Translations under genes and position numbers: made by a program | The notes under the pieces: generated by a model | Databases searched by the model: none | What the model saw: the letters and a program-made list of their open reading frames with translations, nothing else | What the model was told of the DNA's origin: nothing | Assembly: GCA_030272155.1 (NCBI GenBank) | Contig: CP126196.1 | Coordinates: 2,728,001-2,792,000, forward strand | DNA length: 64,000 bases | DNA from: Tetradesmus obliquus | Lineage: Eukaryota > Chlorophyta > Chlorophyceae > Sphaeropleales > Scenedesmaceae | Direction: 5' to 3' | Part shown: one piece after another, positions 22,765 to 33,395 of the stretch | Numbering within the stretch: the first letter of the stretch is position 1 | Layout of the letters: each line of letters opens with the position of its first letter

Positions 22765-22820
22765 AGCGGCAGAGATGGTCGTGACAGTGCCTGCTGCTGC
22801 TTGGAGGCAATGCACCCCAT
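18049..22820 (-). CDS. NB-ARC/LRR protein (plant-type NLR) with N-terminal acylation motif
   Basis: Six exons, in gene order: 22820-22368, 22045-21675, 21338-21124, 20716-20278, 19823-19187, 19044-18049 (1036 aa; phases agree). It begins MGCIASK, a classic N-myristoylation plus palmitoylation context, then a long polyQ. Exons 1-3 encode mainly helical sequence (GPVFALFGYAIKQW; KDALVSQAAVLHELRLQLI) that may be a helical-bundle signalling domain. Exon 4 has the P-loop GMGGVGKST and kinase-2 VLLVIDNV. Exon 5 has the RNBS-B-like GSRVLFTSRN, GLPLAL and an LHD in place of the MHD motif. Exon 6 has LRRs of the LRWLKLSGCSKLTELP type. In land plants such proteins are intracellular immune receptors; the algal role is inferred only. 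The acylation motif suggests membrane attachment. Confidence 0.88.
20985..21165 (-). repeat. 3'-end copy of NLR exon 3
   Basis: actgacctttgcccttcagc, with ggaggcactgccctgta following, is the exon 3 end at 21118-21155. It recurs at about 20992-21030 as actaacctttgcccttcagc with tgaggcactgccctgta, on the downstream side for this minus-strand gene. Confidence 0.8.
21756..21805. repeat. CAG/CTG run inside NLR exon 2
   Basis: About 13 CTG triplets (CAG on the coding strand) give a polyGln run in the helical N-terminal part. Confidence 0.9.
22629..22763. repeat. Long CAG/CTG array inside NLR exon 1
   Basis: Three CTG blocks are separated by two copies of tgttgctgtggaggtgcc. On the coding strand this is polyGln broken twice by Ala-Pro-Pro. 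The last block is over 20 triplets, so length variation is expected. Confidence 0.92.
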
Positions 22821-23643
22821 CCTGCAGCTGCACAGTCAGCTGATGGCAACGACAGCACGAAGCAGTCCCAAGCAGCCCTTGACGCGAGAGGCTACGGTGA
22901 AGGTTGCCCGCAGTACTAATGATTGTCAAGTCGCAGCAGATACGGGTTGTCACAGCTGGTAGCGCGTTCACTGTGTGCACCAACACGTGGTCACCTCTTC
23001 GTGGTGGTACGACAAACAGGTCCGAGCACCATCGCCGTGTGTATACATGTGGCATAAGCGGTTTTAAACCTGTCAACGGTGTACTTGAACGGTTCACAGC
23101 GCCGGGCTGTTACAGGGGTTCGCGTGTCAGCTCAGAGCTAGGTACCACAGCTCCCGGTGTGCTCGCTGATCCTGATGGAAAGCTGCTGTAGTTGATAGGT
23201 ACAAACATGCTGCTGCCGTACACTCATGCAGCTTACTGAGTCGCCTGCTGCAGTGACCTTCGCATGGGGAGCAGGCTGGCCAGCTTGCTGGACAGCAGGC
23301 CCAGTGACATTGTCACCACCACTGGTGACAGAGCAGAAGTCACGCCAGCAACCAAACATATACCTCATTCCTTGATCATTAGGCTGCAAACCAAAGCTGG
23401 TTACATCACCACTGTCCACAAGCCTCCTCCAGCATCCTGACAGGCACACATGGGCACAACATCGATGCAGCCAGCGTAGGCTTTGCAGTGTGCTACACCA
23501 GTGGTTGCTGCAGGCTGCAGCAATGCATCTCATGTTCTATCCTTCCACTCTTGCCGCACACAGGACTGCCACCTGGCAGCAATTCACAAGGTTGCTCTGC
23601 TTCCCCAAGTGCTGCTGACATTGCTGCTGCTGCAGCTGCAGCA
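22821..23643. other. Spacer between NLR 5' end and UCH 3' end
   Basis: No gene was recognised. It should contain the NLR promoter. A TTACA (TGTAA on the minus strand) at 23401-23405 could be the poly(A) signal of the hydrolase gene. Confidence 0.45.
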
Positions 23644-24225
23644 TCAAGCGTCTGCGCTGGCCAGCGCTATGAGGTTGAAGTTGAGGCTGTTGGTGCTGCA
23701 GGGCAGGGCGCACACAAGGCATACAGGACAGACACAGACAAGGCGTATTAGGCGGTGCAGGGGGCAGCATCGTCAATGCTGACAGCTTTGCCTGCAGCGG
23801 GGCTTTTGTAACCCAAAATGCTCAATGCTAGAGCTGCTGATCACGTTGTGCAGCAGAGTACGCCCGTGTCAGAGAGCAGATCAGGATTTTTTTGAGAGCC
23901 CAAACATTATCAAGCTGCACAGCCAGTGTTACACCCGCCCAGGAGCCTGGTTCTGTAGTGCCGGCCTGCCTGTGATGAATGCACACCGCACTTGTCCCTA
24001 CAACATGAAAAAGCACTTGTCACAGCAAGCACCTGTAAGCCTGCAAGCAGTATCTGCAGCCAGTTTCTGCACACGCTTTGTACTTGACCCTCTCTGCTCC
24101 ACCCAACCCACCGTGCCATGAAGTCCTTAGCAACGCGCGCCACATCCTGCAGCAGGCTGTCAGGCTGGCTGGGCCCGTGGCTGATGGGGCCCTTGCGGCG
24201 GCCATCAAGCTCCCACAGCTGGCCT

Positions 24226-24258
<33 letters not shown>

Positions 24259-26190
24259 CGGCAGCGCACACCACATGAAAGCATTCTCAGTGTGCCTTTG
24301 TAACTGTGACAGCGTGCATTGTGAAGGCCCTGAGCATGTGACATCGCCGCTCCTACATGGCTGCTTGCAGATACTTCTGTGCGATGTGGCTTTCCATCAA
24401 ATGCCACGCGCTCACCGCCGTGCTCCACAAAGGCGATGAAGTGCAGGTCCACATCCTGCTCAGCGGGCGGGGGTGCAGTGTCACCCTGCGCACCAGCAGC
24501 CTGCAAAGGACATGCAGCCACAGCACCGCGGCAGAGTGCACAGCAGTGCGCAGGGTTCAGCACCGTGCACGGCCATCAGCACATGCAGGAGAGCAGGGCC
24601 AGAGTGCTGCAGCCCCCAGAAGCAGCCCCATGTGCCACTGTCGGTCATGGAACAGTCATCGTCAAGGTGCAGTTGATCCCCTGCCCATTCGCTGCAACCA
24701 TGCCCTCTAACGCCGTTGCGTCCTTGCTTGCAACACTGTCGCCACAGTAACTTCCTGACATATAACAATCCTGTGGTCCTGTTTAGACAAACGTGGAAGG
24801 TACAATAACCGCTCCGTTCATAAGTACGTACAAAGTCACACCACCTCCCACCTGGTGCGCCTCCTCTATGTCTGGCGCGTCGCCTGGCGGGCTCTCCAGG
24901 TAGGCGCCACGCTCCGCTGCGCCCATGGGCTGCGTGGCCTCAAAGAAGCGCGTCAGGAACGACCCGGGCTCTGCGCACGGCGGCAAGAGCATGAAGGCAT
25001 GGTGCTCAGTACAGGAAAGATAATACATGGGCTTGCTGGCCTCAAAGAAGCGTGCCAGGCAGGAGTGCTGCACAGTCTGCAGCCACACCCCTGCAGTTAT
25101 CTCTGCAAAGCGGTCCAGTGTCTGCACAGCGGTTGCTGGTTGCATGGGCACGTGCACATGCACTCCTCCACGGTGCTGCTGCAACAGCGCGGTCACTCAC
25201 TCAGCTGCAGCCGCTGCCTGTTGTTGCCGATGCTGTGCAGCATGGCAATGGTGCCGCATGCGTTGCCGATGGTCTGCTTCATGTAGTACAGCTGCTCCGG
25301 TACTGCTGCATCTGCTGGCCGCTCAGCATCAGCTGCAGCCCAAGAACACATGCAGAGACACAGGTGAGCATGTGCGAGTGAACAACACAGCTGCATGCTG
25401 TTGGTCATGCTTTGCGCATCTGCTGTTCTTGTTAGGTTTCCTGGCAAATTAAAATGAGATTTGAAGCAGGTTGCACACGAACAGAGAGGGCAGCGAGTAA
25501 AAACCAGTATGCAACAGGGCCAGGTGCTGGGCGTTGCTTCGTCAGTACTTCTGCTCTGCTGGAGGCTTGTGCAGTGCACCCTGCTGCGGTGTGCTGCTGG
25601 CAGTACTGCACAAGCGAAGCATGGACAGCTGTCAGGCTGCTCACCCTTCTTGTCTGCCTCTTCACTCTCTTTGGTGATGGGGAACAGCAGCATCACAGCC
25701 AGCACTGGCTGCGGCACCATAGCCAGCAGCTGCAGGGAATGCATGTACAATGCAGGCCAGAGGGGTTGCAAAGTGAAGGACAGCACGGAGCCGTTATTTA
25801 CTGGTGCATGTATTTGGAGGCGGTTGCAGTGCAGAGAGGCGCTACACGTGCATCCTTCCCTGGTAAAGTGCTGAAACAGGATGCTGGACTCGAGCATTGG
25901 ATGACCAGCAGCTCGCATTGCACTGCTGTTGCATGCTTGCATATTCATTAGGCACCAAGCTTAACTCTTTGATGACAAATATTACAAAACTCCAAACACA
26001 CTGGTGTGCTAGCTGTGATCCAGCAAGGCCAGAGTTCATATGCACACAGGTCAGCAGGTGCTGTGCTCACCTCCTCATCCAAGCCAAACACGTCATGGAA
26101 AGCCCACTGCTTGGTGTCCAAGCCTATGCGAGAAGCAAACTCTGTAATGACCTCTGGGTTGGACTCGAGGGGGATCCACTTCTTAGGCAT
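23644..26190 (-). CDS. Ubiquitin carboxyl-terminal hydrolase, UCH (peptidase C12) family
   Basis: Seven exons, in gene order: 26190-26071, 25729-25645, 25332-25201, 24970-24852, 24500-24416, 24223-24112, 23695-23644 (234 aa, the usual size of UCHL1/UCHL3). It starts MPKKWIPLESNPEVITEFAS. The active-site segment is QTIGNACGTIAMLHSIGNN, with the catalytic Cys. The His segment is DLHFIAFVEHGG, followed by LWELDGRRKGPISHG with the catalytic Asp. The C-terminus LNFNLIALASADA is typical. The enzyme removes small adducts from ubiquitin C-termini in cytosol or nucleus. Upstream it faces the alanine aminotransferase gene across 782 bp. A decayed exon 4 start copy lies in intron 3. Confidence 0.93.
24930..25072 (-). 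repeat. 5'-end copy of UCH exon 4
   Basis: On the coding strand the exon 4 start (TRFFEATQPM) has a diverged copy at about 25027-25070 (ARFFEASKPM), upstream of the full exon. On the plus strand both read catgggct, a variable triplet block and tggcctcaaagaagcg. Confidence 0.8.
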
Positions 26191-26972
26191 CGTGCACTGC
26201 TGTGCTCTTGCTGCTGTACTGTACTGTGGAGGTGATCTTGCTATTTCGCGCTCGACGGCAGCGGATCAAGCACGAGACGTTTGAATCAAAGCAAAAGTAT
26301 GGTACCGAGCACATGCTTGCAGCTGCGCTCGGATCACCTGCCTTTCAGGCTCGTCATGTGCAGTTGTCACAACAGACAGTGAAGTCTACTACTCTTCCTG
26401 CCGAGAACAATAGATGAACTTTGCTCTACGGTCACCTCTTATCGATATAAGAACGCAAGGCAGCAGCACAAGCAGTTCACGGTGCTCAGTGCGCCAGCCG
26501 GCAAGGTTGCCGCGTCTTTCGACGCTGCATTAACTACTTGCGTTGATATATCCAAATCTTAGTATAGCAGTCGTTGTTTAATTGATATCGGTGTTGTAGC
26601 CTTCAGCAGGGAGAAGTCATACCACTCACACCAGGTACACACCACAGGCACTGCGATAGCTCATTGATGCGTATGTATGCAATCTCATTGGTAATGCAGA
26701 TATGTTTATGACTGAGGCGCATGAGCATAGCTGTTTAGCTGAGCATCAGATGCTGTTGCTCTTGCTACTGTTGCTGCTGCCGCTGCTTTTGTGTCAACCA
26801 ATGCTGCACAACCTTAGCGGGGGAGATCTGTACTGTAGTGGTCTGTTTTGAAGCCTTGAGTCCTTTTTTAAACAATACTCCCGGTGTTTGCAGGCGTTGA
26901 GCCATTCAGTGCCAAGCTGCAGCACACCTCAGCGGCAAAACCCCCACTAGCAACCGAAGCAGGCCCTGCAGC
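26191..26972. promoter_or_regulatory. Divergent promoter region, UCH / alanine aminotransferase
   Basis: This 782-bp spacer lies between two divergently transcribed genes and must hold both start regions. No clear TATA box or shared motif was picked out. It is more AT-rich than the exons. Confidence 0.5.
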
Positions 26973-29900
26973 ATGGCAGCAGCAGCCTCGCGCGGCCTGT
27001 CTGCTGCTGCCGGGGAGGCAGCGCAGCTGCGTGATGTAGTGGCACCTAAGCTATCAGTGGCAACCATCAAGCCGCGCGTGGTCGCAGCAGAGTATGCAGT
27101 GCGTGGCGAGATTGTGAGGAGAGCGCAGCTGCTGGAAGATGAGCTGCAGGCTGGCAAGCGCAAGTTCCCATTTGAAAAGGTTGGTGGCTGCAGTTGAAGC
27201 AGCCGACACAGCAAGCAGCAGCAGCAGCAGCAGCAGCAGCGGCAGCAGCAGCAGCACACCTAATGAACATGGTTGATCCATCAGCATTGGTTAAGCGCAT
27301 GCTCTGCAGCGTCGTCTGGCCTGCGGCGTCGTTTAGGCAGTGCCTGGTCATGTTACTGGGCTTATGTTGGTTGCCGAGCTGCAGCAGTCAGATGTTTCTG
27401 TGGCTTAAACACACAGCATCTGGCTCCGTGTGCAGGTGGTGTGGTGCAACATCGGCAACCCCCAGATCCTGGGCCAGAAGCCCATCACATACTTCCGGCA
27501 GGTGCTGTGCCTCTGCGAGTACCCGCAGGTGAGACCCAGCAGCTGGTTGCAGCAGCAGCAGCAGCAGCATGCCAGGAGCAGCGGTGCCAGTCAGCCAGCC
27601 AGGAGCAGCAGCAGGGGCAGCAGCAGCAGCAGAAGGGGCACACGCGGCAGCGGCAGCCATGGGTGTTAACAGACTCCAGTCACATATATTCAGTGCTGGC
27701 ACCCGCACGGGAGCAGCAACAGCAGTAGCGTGCTGGGCAGTGGTTCCCAATTGGCGCACCAGGGCTATGTCGCACAGCCATCGCACCCCGCGTGGATGCG
27801 TGGCTGCTACAGCTGGGGCTTGACTCAGCAACACAGTCGCAGCTGCTGGTAGGGAGCAGCAGCAGCAGCAGCAGCCCACGCATCAACAAGTGACCAGCAT
27901 CAGCAGCGCTTGCTCGCAGCTGAAGTGCACCACACCAACTCCTCTTGCTTCCTTTTCTGCTGCCTGCGTGCTGCTGCAGCTGCTGGACCATCCACAGATT
28001 GGTGCGCTGTTCCCAGCAGATGTGATTGAGCGGGCGCGCGTGTTCCTGTCAGACATCCCTGGCGGTGTGGGTGCGTACAGCGACAGCGCGGGAGCACTCG
28101 TGTTGCGCAAGCAGATAGCAGCAGCAATTGAGCGGAGGGACGGCTACCCTGCTAGCCCTGATGAGATCTACCTAACGGTGGGTGGCTGGGGAGGGTGAAA
28201 GCGTTGTGTGGTCATAGTTGAGAGCTCCTGGTTGACCCGTGTGTGCCCTGCACAGCCTACTTCGGGCCCATACAACATGTGTTGCTCGCTTAGAGGAGGC
28301 GCATCCCCCGCTGAGCACCGAATGATGGAGGTTAGCTGCTGCTGCCTGCATACACGCTGCATGTATGTGCAGCACATCCCACATTGCATAAGCACCTGTG
28401 CTGCTTGCAGGACGGCGCGTCTCCTGCGGTGCACTACATGATGGAGATGCTGCTGCCTGCATCAACTCTGCATGTGTTTGTTGCTGTTTGCTGTGCTGCT
28501 TGCAGGACGGCGCCTCCCCTGCTGTGCACTACATGATGGAGATGCTCATGCGCAGCGGGCAGGACGCTTTCTTAGTCCCAATCCCGCAGTACCCGCTCTA
28601 CAGCGCCACACTCACGCTGTATGGCGGGCGGCTGGTGCCGTATGAGCTGGATGAAGCGGCAGGCTGGGGGCTCAATGTAGACAACCTGCAGGTGCGGCGC
28701 GGGTTTGCTTTCACTACATTCAGTGCCTGGCTTCGATAGCTCTGGCTAGCTTTGCACGTGACGTGATGGGGGCCGGTGGGGCGGGGCGGCTGGTGCCTTA
28801 TGAGCTGGAAGAGGCTGCGGGCTGGGGGCTCAATGTAGACAACCTGCAGGTGCGCAAGGCGCGCCGGCAGGCGCGATTTGAATTCGTATCATGTGATTCA
28901 CTTGTGTGCTAGCATCACTGCTGGTCCACTGACCCAGCATGTATTTTGGAGTGCTGTTTTTCTCTATGCACCTGCCTTGCCTGTGTGATGCTGGAACCTG
29001 TGAACCTGATGCAGCGTCAATCTGTGCACGTGTGCTTAATCCCTCTTTGACTTCCGTTGCAACCTGCAGGCGCAGCTGGCCGCGGCACAGCAGCAGGGCC
29101 TGTGTGTGCACGGGCTGGTGGTCATCAACCCCGGCAACCCCACAGCTGATACTATCTGCCTGCTTTGATGCTTTTTGCCTGCAGGCGCAGCTGGCCGCGG
29201 CACAGCAGCAGGGCCTGTGTGTGCGCGGGCTGGTGGTCATCAACCCCGGCAACCCCACAGCTGATACTATCTGCCTGCTTTGATACTTTTTGCCTGCAGG
29301 CGCAGCTGGCCGCGGCACAGCAGCAGGGCCTGTGTGTGCGCGGGCTGGTGGTCATCAACCCGGGCAACCCCACGGGGCAGTGCCTGGGTGCAGACAACCA
29401 GGCGGAGATTGTGCGCTTTTGCGAGCAGCACGGCCTGGTGCTGATTGCTGACGAGGTGTACCAGGTGCGCCTTGCTGCTGCTGCAGCTGCTGCTGGCGCT
29501 GCTTGTGCTTGTCGGGTTCTGCTGGCGTATAGGCGTGGTTGCAGGGCAGCGCGTGCTACGATGATTGCTCTAGTCTGCACAGAAATCATGTGTGTTTCTC
29601 ACTTTCCTTGGTGCCTGTTGCCGCACCTGCAGGCCAACATCTACGCAGCGGATCGCACTTTTACCTCCTTCAAGCAGATGGTGCGGCAGCTGGAGTCATC
29701 TGCCATGCTGGTCAGCCTGCACTCCACCAGCAAAGGATTTGTTGGGGAATGCGGCAGGCGCGGCGGCTACATGGAGGTGGTAAACTTCCCGCCCGGTGAG
29801 CAGAGGGTTTTGGGGTTTGGGGTGAATAACTAGGGGCGTGGGTTGTAGGGCTTGCTTGTGATGCTGGTCAGCCTGCACTCCACCAGCAAAGGGTTTGTGG

Positions 29901-31768
29901 GCGAGTGCGGCAGGCGCGGCGGCTACATGGAAGTGGTAAACTTCCCGCCAGGTGGGTGTGTTTGTGTTCATGTGCGAAGCTCGCGCTGGTGTTCCTATAC
30001 GTGCTCGTTTGGCTCTGCGTGTGTCATCGCAAGTGGCACTACTAGCGGCTTACGTCCGGGGATAGCAGTCCATGCTGTGTCTGACTCAACTGCTTTGGCT
30101 GACTCAACCAACAGCAGCCCAGCTAAGCCACACCTGCTGCTGTCTTGCTGCCTCTGTCCCGCAGATGTTCACGAGCAGATCCTGAAGCTGGCCAGCATCA
30201 ACCTGTGCCCCAACGTGTCGGGCCAGATCTGCTGCACGCTCATGATGACGCCACCGGAGGAGGGCGAGCCCTCATATGACCTCTACGTGCAGGTGAGAGG
30301 CGCTTGGTTGACAGTAGCAGGCACTCATGGCTACAATGCTGCGGCTCAGCATGCGCGGGGCTCAATGCTGCTGCGATGTTGAAACAAAAGCTTGTGCTGC
30401 TTGTACAAGCTGTTGCCACACTGCAGGAGCGTGATGCAGCACACACAAAACGAACTTGCTGCTGACATGCTAATCTTTTGTTGGGTTGTATGTGCCTTGC
30501 AGAAGCGTGATGCAGCACGCAAATACAAACTTGCTGCTGCCATGCTAATGTTGCGTTGGGTTGTATGTGCCTTGCAGGAGCGTGATGCAGCACGCACACA
30601 CAAACTTGCTGCTGCCATGCTAATCTTGCGTTGGGTTGTATGTGCCTTGCAGGAGCGTGATGCAGCACGCAAACACAAACTTGCTGCTGCCATGCTAATC
30701 TTGCGTTGGGTTGTATGTGCCTTGCAGGAGCGTGATGCAGTGCTGGGCAGCCTGGCGCATACTTCAGCATGCACACACTAAACTTGATGCTGCTGCATCA
30801 TATTGAGCAACACTGTGTTTTGTAATGTATGTGCGTTGCAGGAGCGTGATGCAGTGCTGGGCAGCCTGGCGCACACTCGAGCATGCACATCCAGAAACTT
30901 TGATGATGCATGATGTTCAACTACACGATCTGTTGTATGTCCCTTGCAGGAGCGTGATGCAGTGCTGGGCAGCCTGGCGCGGCGTGCGGCCACGCTGGTT
31001 GCGGGGCTCAACCAGCTGGAGGGCGTCAGCTGCAACGCAGCGGAGGGCGCACTGTATGCCTTCCCAAGGTGCGCTGATGAACAAGCGGCGGGATTCAACA
31101 TGTGTGTGCAGAAGTCAAGTGTCCAGCAACGTTTTGGGCTCGGCATGTATGTGCAAATGCAGCGCTGCTCAGGCAGTGTCATCTTCCTAGCTTCCAACGT
31201 TTTTCTTGATCCCAACGCCTGTTTATCTTCTGCTGTTTTTATCCGTCGCTTGCAGGGTAACGCTGCCGGCGAAGGCTGTGGCAGCAGCTGAGGCACTGAG
31301 CAAGCCCGGCGACTGGTTGTACTGCCAACCTTGTGTCACCATCTCATCCCTGACGCTTTCCTGTCAACTGCTCTTGCCTGTTGTCACTTGCAGGATAACG
31401 CTGCCGGCCAAGGCTGTGGCAGCAGCTGAGGCGCTGGGCAAGCTGGAGACTGGCTGTACTGCGCTGAGCTTGCACACATTATTCAACAACTGCAATCCTT
31501 GCGCTTGTTATTTTCCTGCAGGATAACGCTGCCGGCCAAGGCTGTGGCAGCAGCTGAGGCGCTGGGCAAGCCTGGAGACTGGCTGTACTGCAGCGAGCTG
31601 CTGGAGGCCACTGGCATTGTTGTGGTGCCTGGCAGCGGCTTTGGGCAGGCGGCAGGCAGCCTGCACTTCCGCACAACCTTTTTGCCGCCTGAGGAGGACA
31701 TTGAGGGAGTGGTACGCAAGCTGGGTGTGTTCCACAAAGCATTCCTTGAAAGGTATGGCGGCCTGTAG
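26973..31768 (+). CDS. Alanine aminotransferase (glutamate-pyruvate transaminase family)
   Basis: Nine exons: 26973-27179, 27436-27528, 27980-28177, 28506-28691, 29300-29464, 29633-29795, 30165-30292, 30950-31068, 31522-31768 (501 aa). Diagnostic blocks are CNIGNPQILGQKPITYFRQV, DGASPAVHYMMEML, IPQYPLYSATLTLYGG, VVINPGNPTGQCL and LIADEVYQ. SLHSTSKGFVGECGRRGGY carries the PLP-binding Lys, and the C-terminus reads LHFRTTFLPPEEDI. The enzyme is a fold-type I PLP transaminase interconverting alanine and 2-oxoglutarate with pyruvate and glutamate; some plant members also accept glyoxylate. A short Ala-rich N-terminus leaves organelle targeting open. Six exon-boundary copy arrays sit in its introns. 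Confidence 0.95.
28300..28545 (+). repeat. Three tandem 5'-end copies of ALT exon 4
   Basis: The exon start gacggcgcctcccctgctgt ... tacatgatggag occurs decayed near 28297, well preserved at 28411 and in the complete exon at 28506. Intron text between copies (tgctgctgcctgcat) is also repeated. Confidence 0.87.
28625..28858 (+). repeat. 3'-end copy of ALT exon 4
   Basis: The exon end at 28625-28691 (ggcgggcggctggtgcc ... aacctgcag|gtgcgg) recurs at 28781-28850 as ggggcggctggtgcc ... aacctgcag|gtgcgc, downstream of the true donor. Confidence 0.88.
29070..29390 (+). repeat. Three tandem 5'-end copies of ALT exon 5, 115-bp unit
   Basis: gcgcagctggccgcggcaca through gtggtcatcaaccc begins at 29070, 29185 and 29300, a unit of exactly 115 bp. 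The first two copies differ at very few positions, including the intronic tail agctgatactatctgcctgc, so the duplication is recent. The third runs on as the full exon. Confidence 0.93.
29702..29955 (+). repeat. 3'-end copy of ALT exon 6 (PLP-lysine exon)
   Basis: The segment encoding MLVSLHSTSKGFVGECGRRG and its donor (29705-29795) is repeated at 29861-29951 with a few synonymous-looking changes and its own GTGGGT donor. Confidence 0.92.
30427..30990 (+). repeat. Seven tandem 5'-end copies of ALT exon 8, mostly 75-bp units
   Basis: The exon start gagcgtgatgcag begins at 30427, 30503, 30578, 30653, 30728, 30842 and 30950. The first five are 75-76 bp apart and share the intronic text cttgctgctgccatgctaat and ttgggttgtatgtgccttgc. 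Only 30950 continues as the full exon. Confidence 0.93.
31257..31590 (+). repeat. Three tandem 5'-end copies of ALT exon 9
   Basis: gcag followed by gataacgctgccggccaagg occurs at about 31257 (ggtaacg, slightly changed), 31395 and 31522. Each carries the next 50-60 bp (gctgtggcagcagctgaggc). The last is the complete terminal exon. Confidence 0.92.
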
Positions 31769-33395
31769 TGGCCGCAGGGGAGAGTGAGCGCTGTAGCAGG
31801 GACAGATGGATTCCCGATTGTATGCAGGCCACGTGGTGTCAGCCGGACCCATTCTTGATTGTTTGGTGCCTGCAAGGATTTTTGTTGGTGGTACCTAGGT
31901 GACCATGCCAAACAGGTTTTGTGCTGTGGTGCATGTGTATGGGGCGTGGTGCATAACGCATATGCTGTGAGGCCTTCGCAGCCACGCGTCTGCTGGTGTG
32001 GACACAGGCGGGGGTTAACTTGCGCATGGCAGGTGCTGCAATGCTCCCCAGCGGCATTGCAACATGCTGCTTGTGCTCTGCAGTCACCAACAGCTTGCAG
32101 GACGTTGCACAGCAGGTCAGCAGCACAGCAGGTCAGCAGAACAGCTGGGAAGCTGTGCGCTTGCTTGCCAAGTTGCGCATGTGAAGCACGCAGCAATTGC
32201 TGTGCGACTGTTGCAGGCCTGGGAACGTTCAAGGCACCTTGTTGCATGCCGCAGGCAAGCTTCATCTGTTGTACACAGCAGCTTTGCTGAATCTGGGCTT
32301 CTTTCTTTAGTTCATAGCTGCTGTGCACATTGCGTGCTTGTTGATTTGATTTCCACATCTGCACACAGCTGTAGTGCACTCCAGTCAGCACGTGCTGACT
32401 GTGTTAGCTCTGTGCTGCAGCTGCACTCACCCTGCAGCAGAGTGTGGCGTGGAGGCTCTGGCCATGCACAACATGACAACACTCTGTCCATGCTTGTTCT
32501 GCACTGGTACACATACTATGTAGTACCTTTTTTGGAGGCTGGCTTGCAGCAGATGGCCCCAACACATGGCCTAGCCGGGCCCAGTCAATCGGGCTGACAT
32601 CATCAGGGTTTGTTTCTGTATGTTGAACCTGCCACAGCCAGAGGCTCAGTACAGTGCCTTTGTTTTTGTTGAGCGTCCATTTAAAGCCTGGGACGCGTGC
32701 AGGAGTCTGGGTAACTGTGTCGCTTGCTTTACCATCTTGCTGTCACAGCCGTGTTGCCATCATTGCCAGCAGCTGCTGCCTTCGACAGGCAGCGGCAAAA
32801 GGCAGTAGCCTATACACGGTGTTGTGAGGCTGTGCGGACTTGGCTGCACATGTTGCGCCACTACAGCGTATACCTCTGCAGCCGTCCCTCGGCTGCATCA
32901 TTCAACTGGCTGTTTCATGCACTGCCAGCTGGCTTCAGCAAGTGGCACTGGCTTCTGCTGCACCGAGATGAGAGCATCATCCCTGCAACCAGTCACGATC
33001 CTAACAACTAGCAATACAAGATGTGTGCGAGCCCGTGTGCTAGTCGCCATTGGCGCTGGCCAAAAGCCGCGAGCAGCGCCAACCCGGCGGGTTTTGATGT
33101 GACATACACGTGCTGCGTGCAAATAAAGGCTCCATGTGACTCTTAGCAACATTGTTGTTGTACATATAGTCCCCTGATGCGTATGCTAGTTTGTGAGCCG
33201 AGGGTGCAGTTGCAACACTCGCGCGCCTTTCGACAGGGAAGTGCAATGTGTGTCGCTGCTAGCTCCTAGGCCACCTGTACAGATTGTAGAGATAAAAGTT
33301 GAAGTTGTTGTCGGTAGCTCTTGCTGAACAGCGAGCTTCGCTACAGGCGTGGGAGTGTAGAACAGCAACCTAGTTGGAGCATCCTATTCGTCAAG
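31769..33395. other. Intergenic region, ALT 3' side to SEC14 promoter
   Basis: No gene was recognised; open frames are short and lack family signatures. Confidence 0.45.

Noticed and set aside
30240-30776. Minus-strand frame with an internal 25-residue repeat
   Set aside because: The repeat is just the 75-bp exon-start array read backwards; 75 being a multiple of three keeps frames open.
30427-30803. CRISPR-like regular array
   Set aside because: Repeat and 'spacer' parts are both repeated, the unit is an exon boundary, and the genome is eukaryotic.
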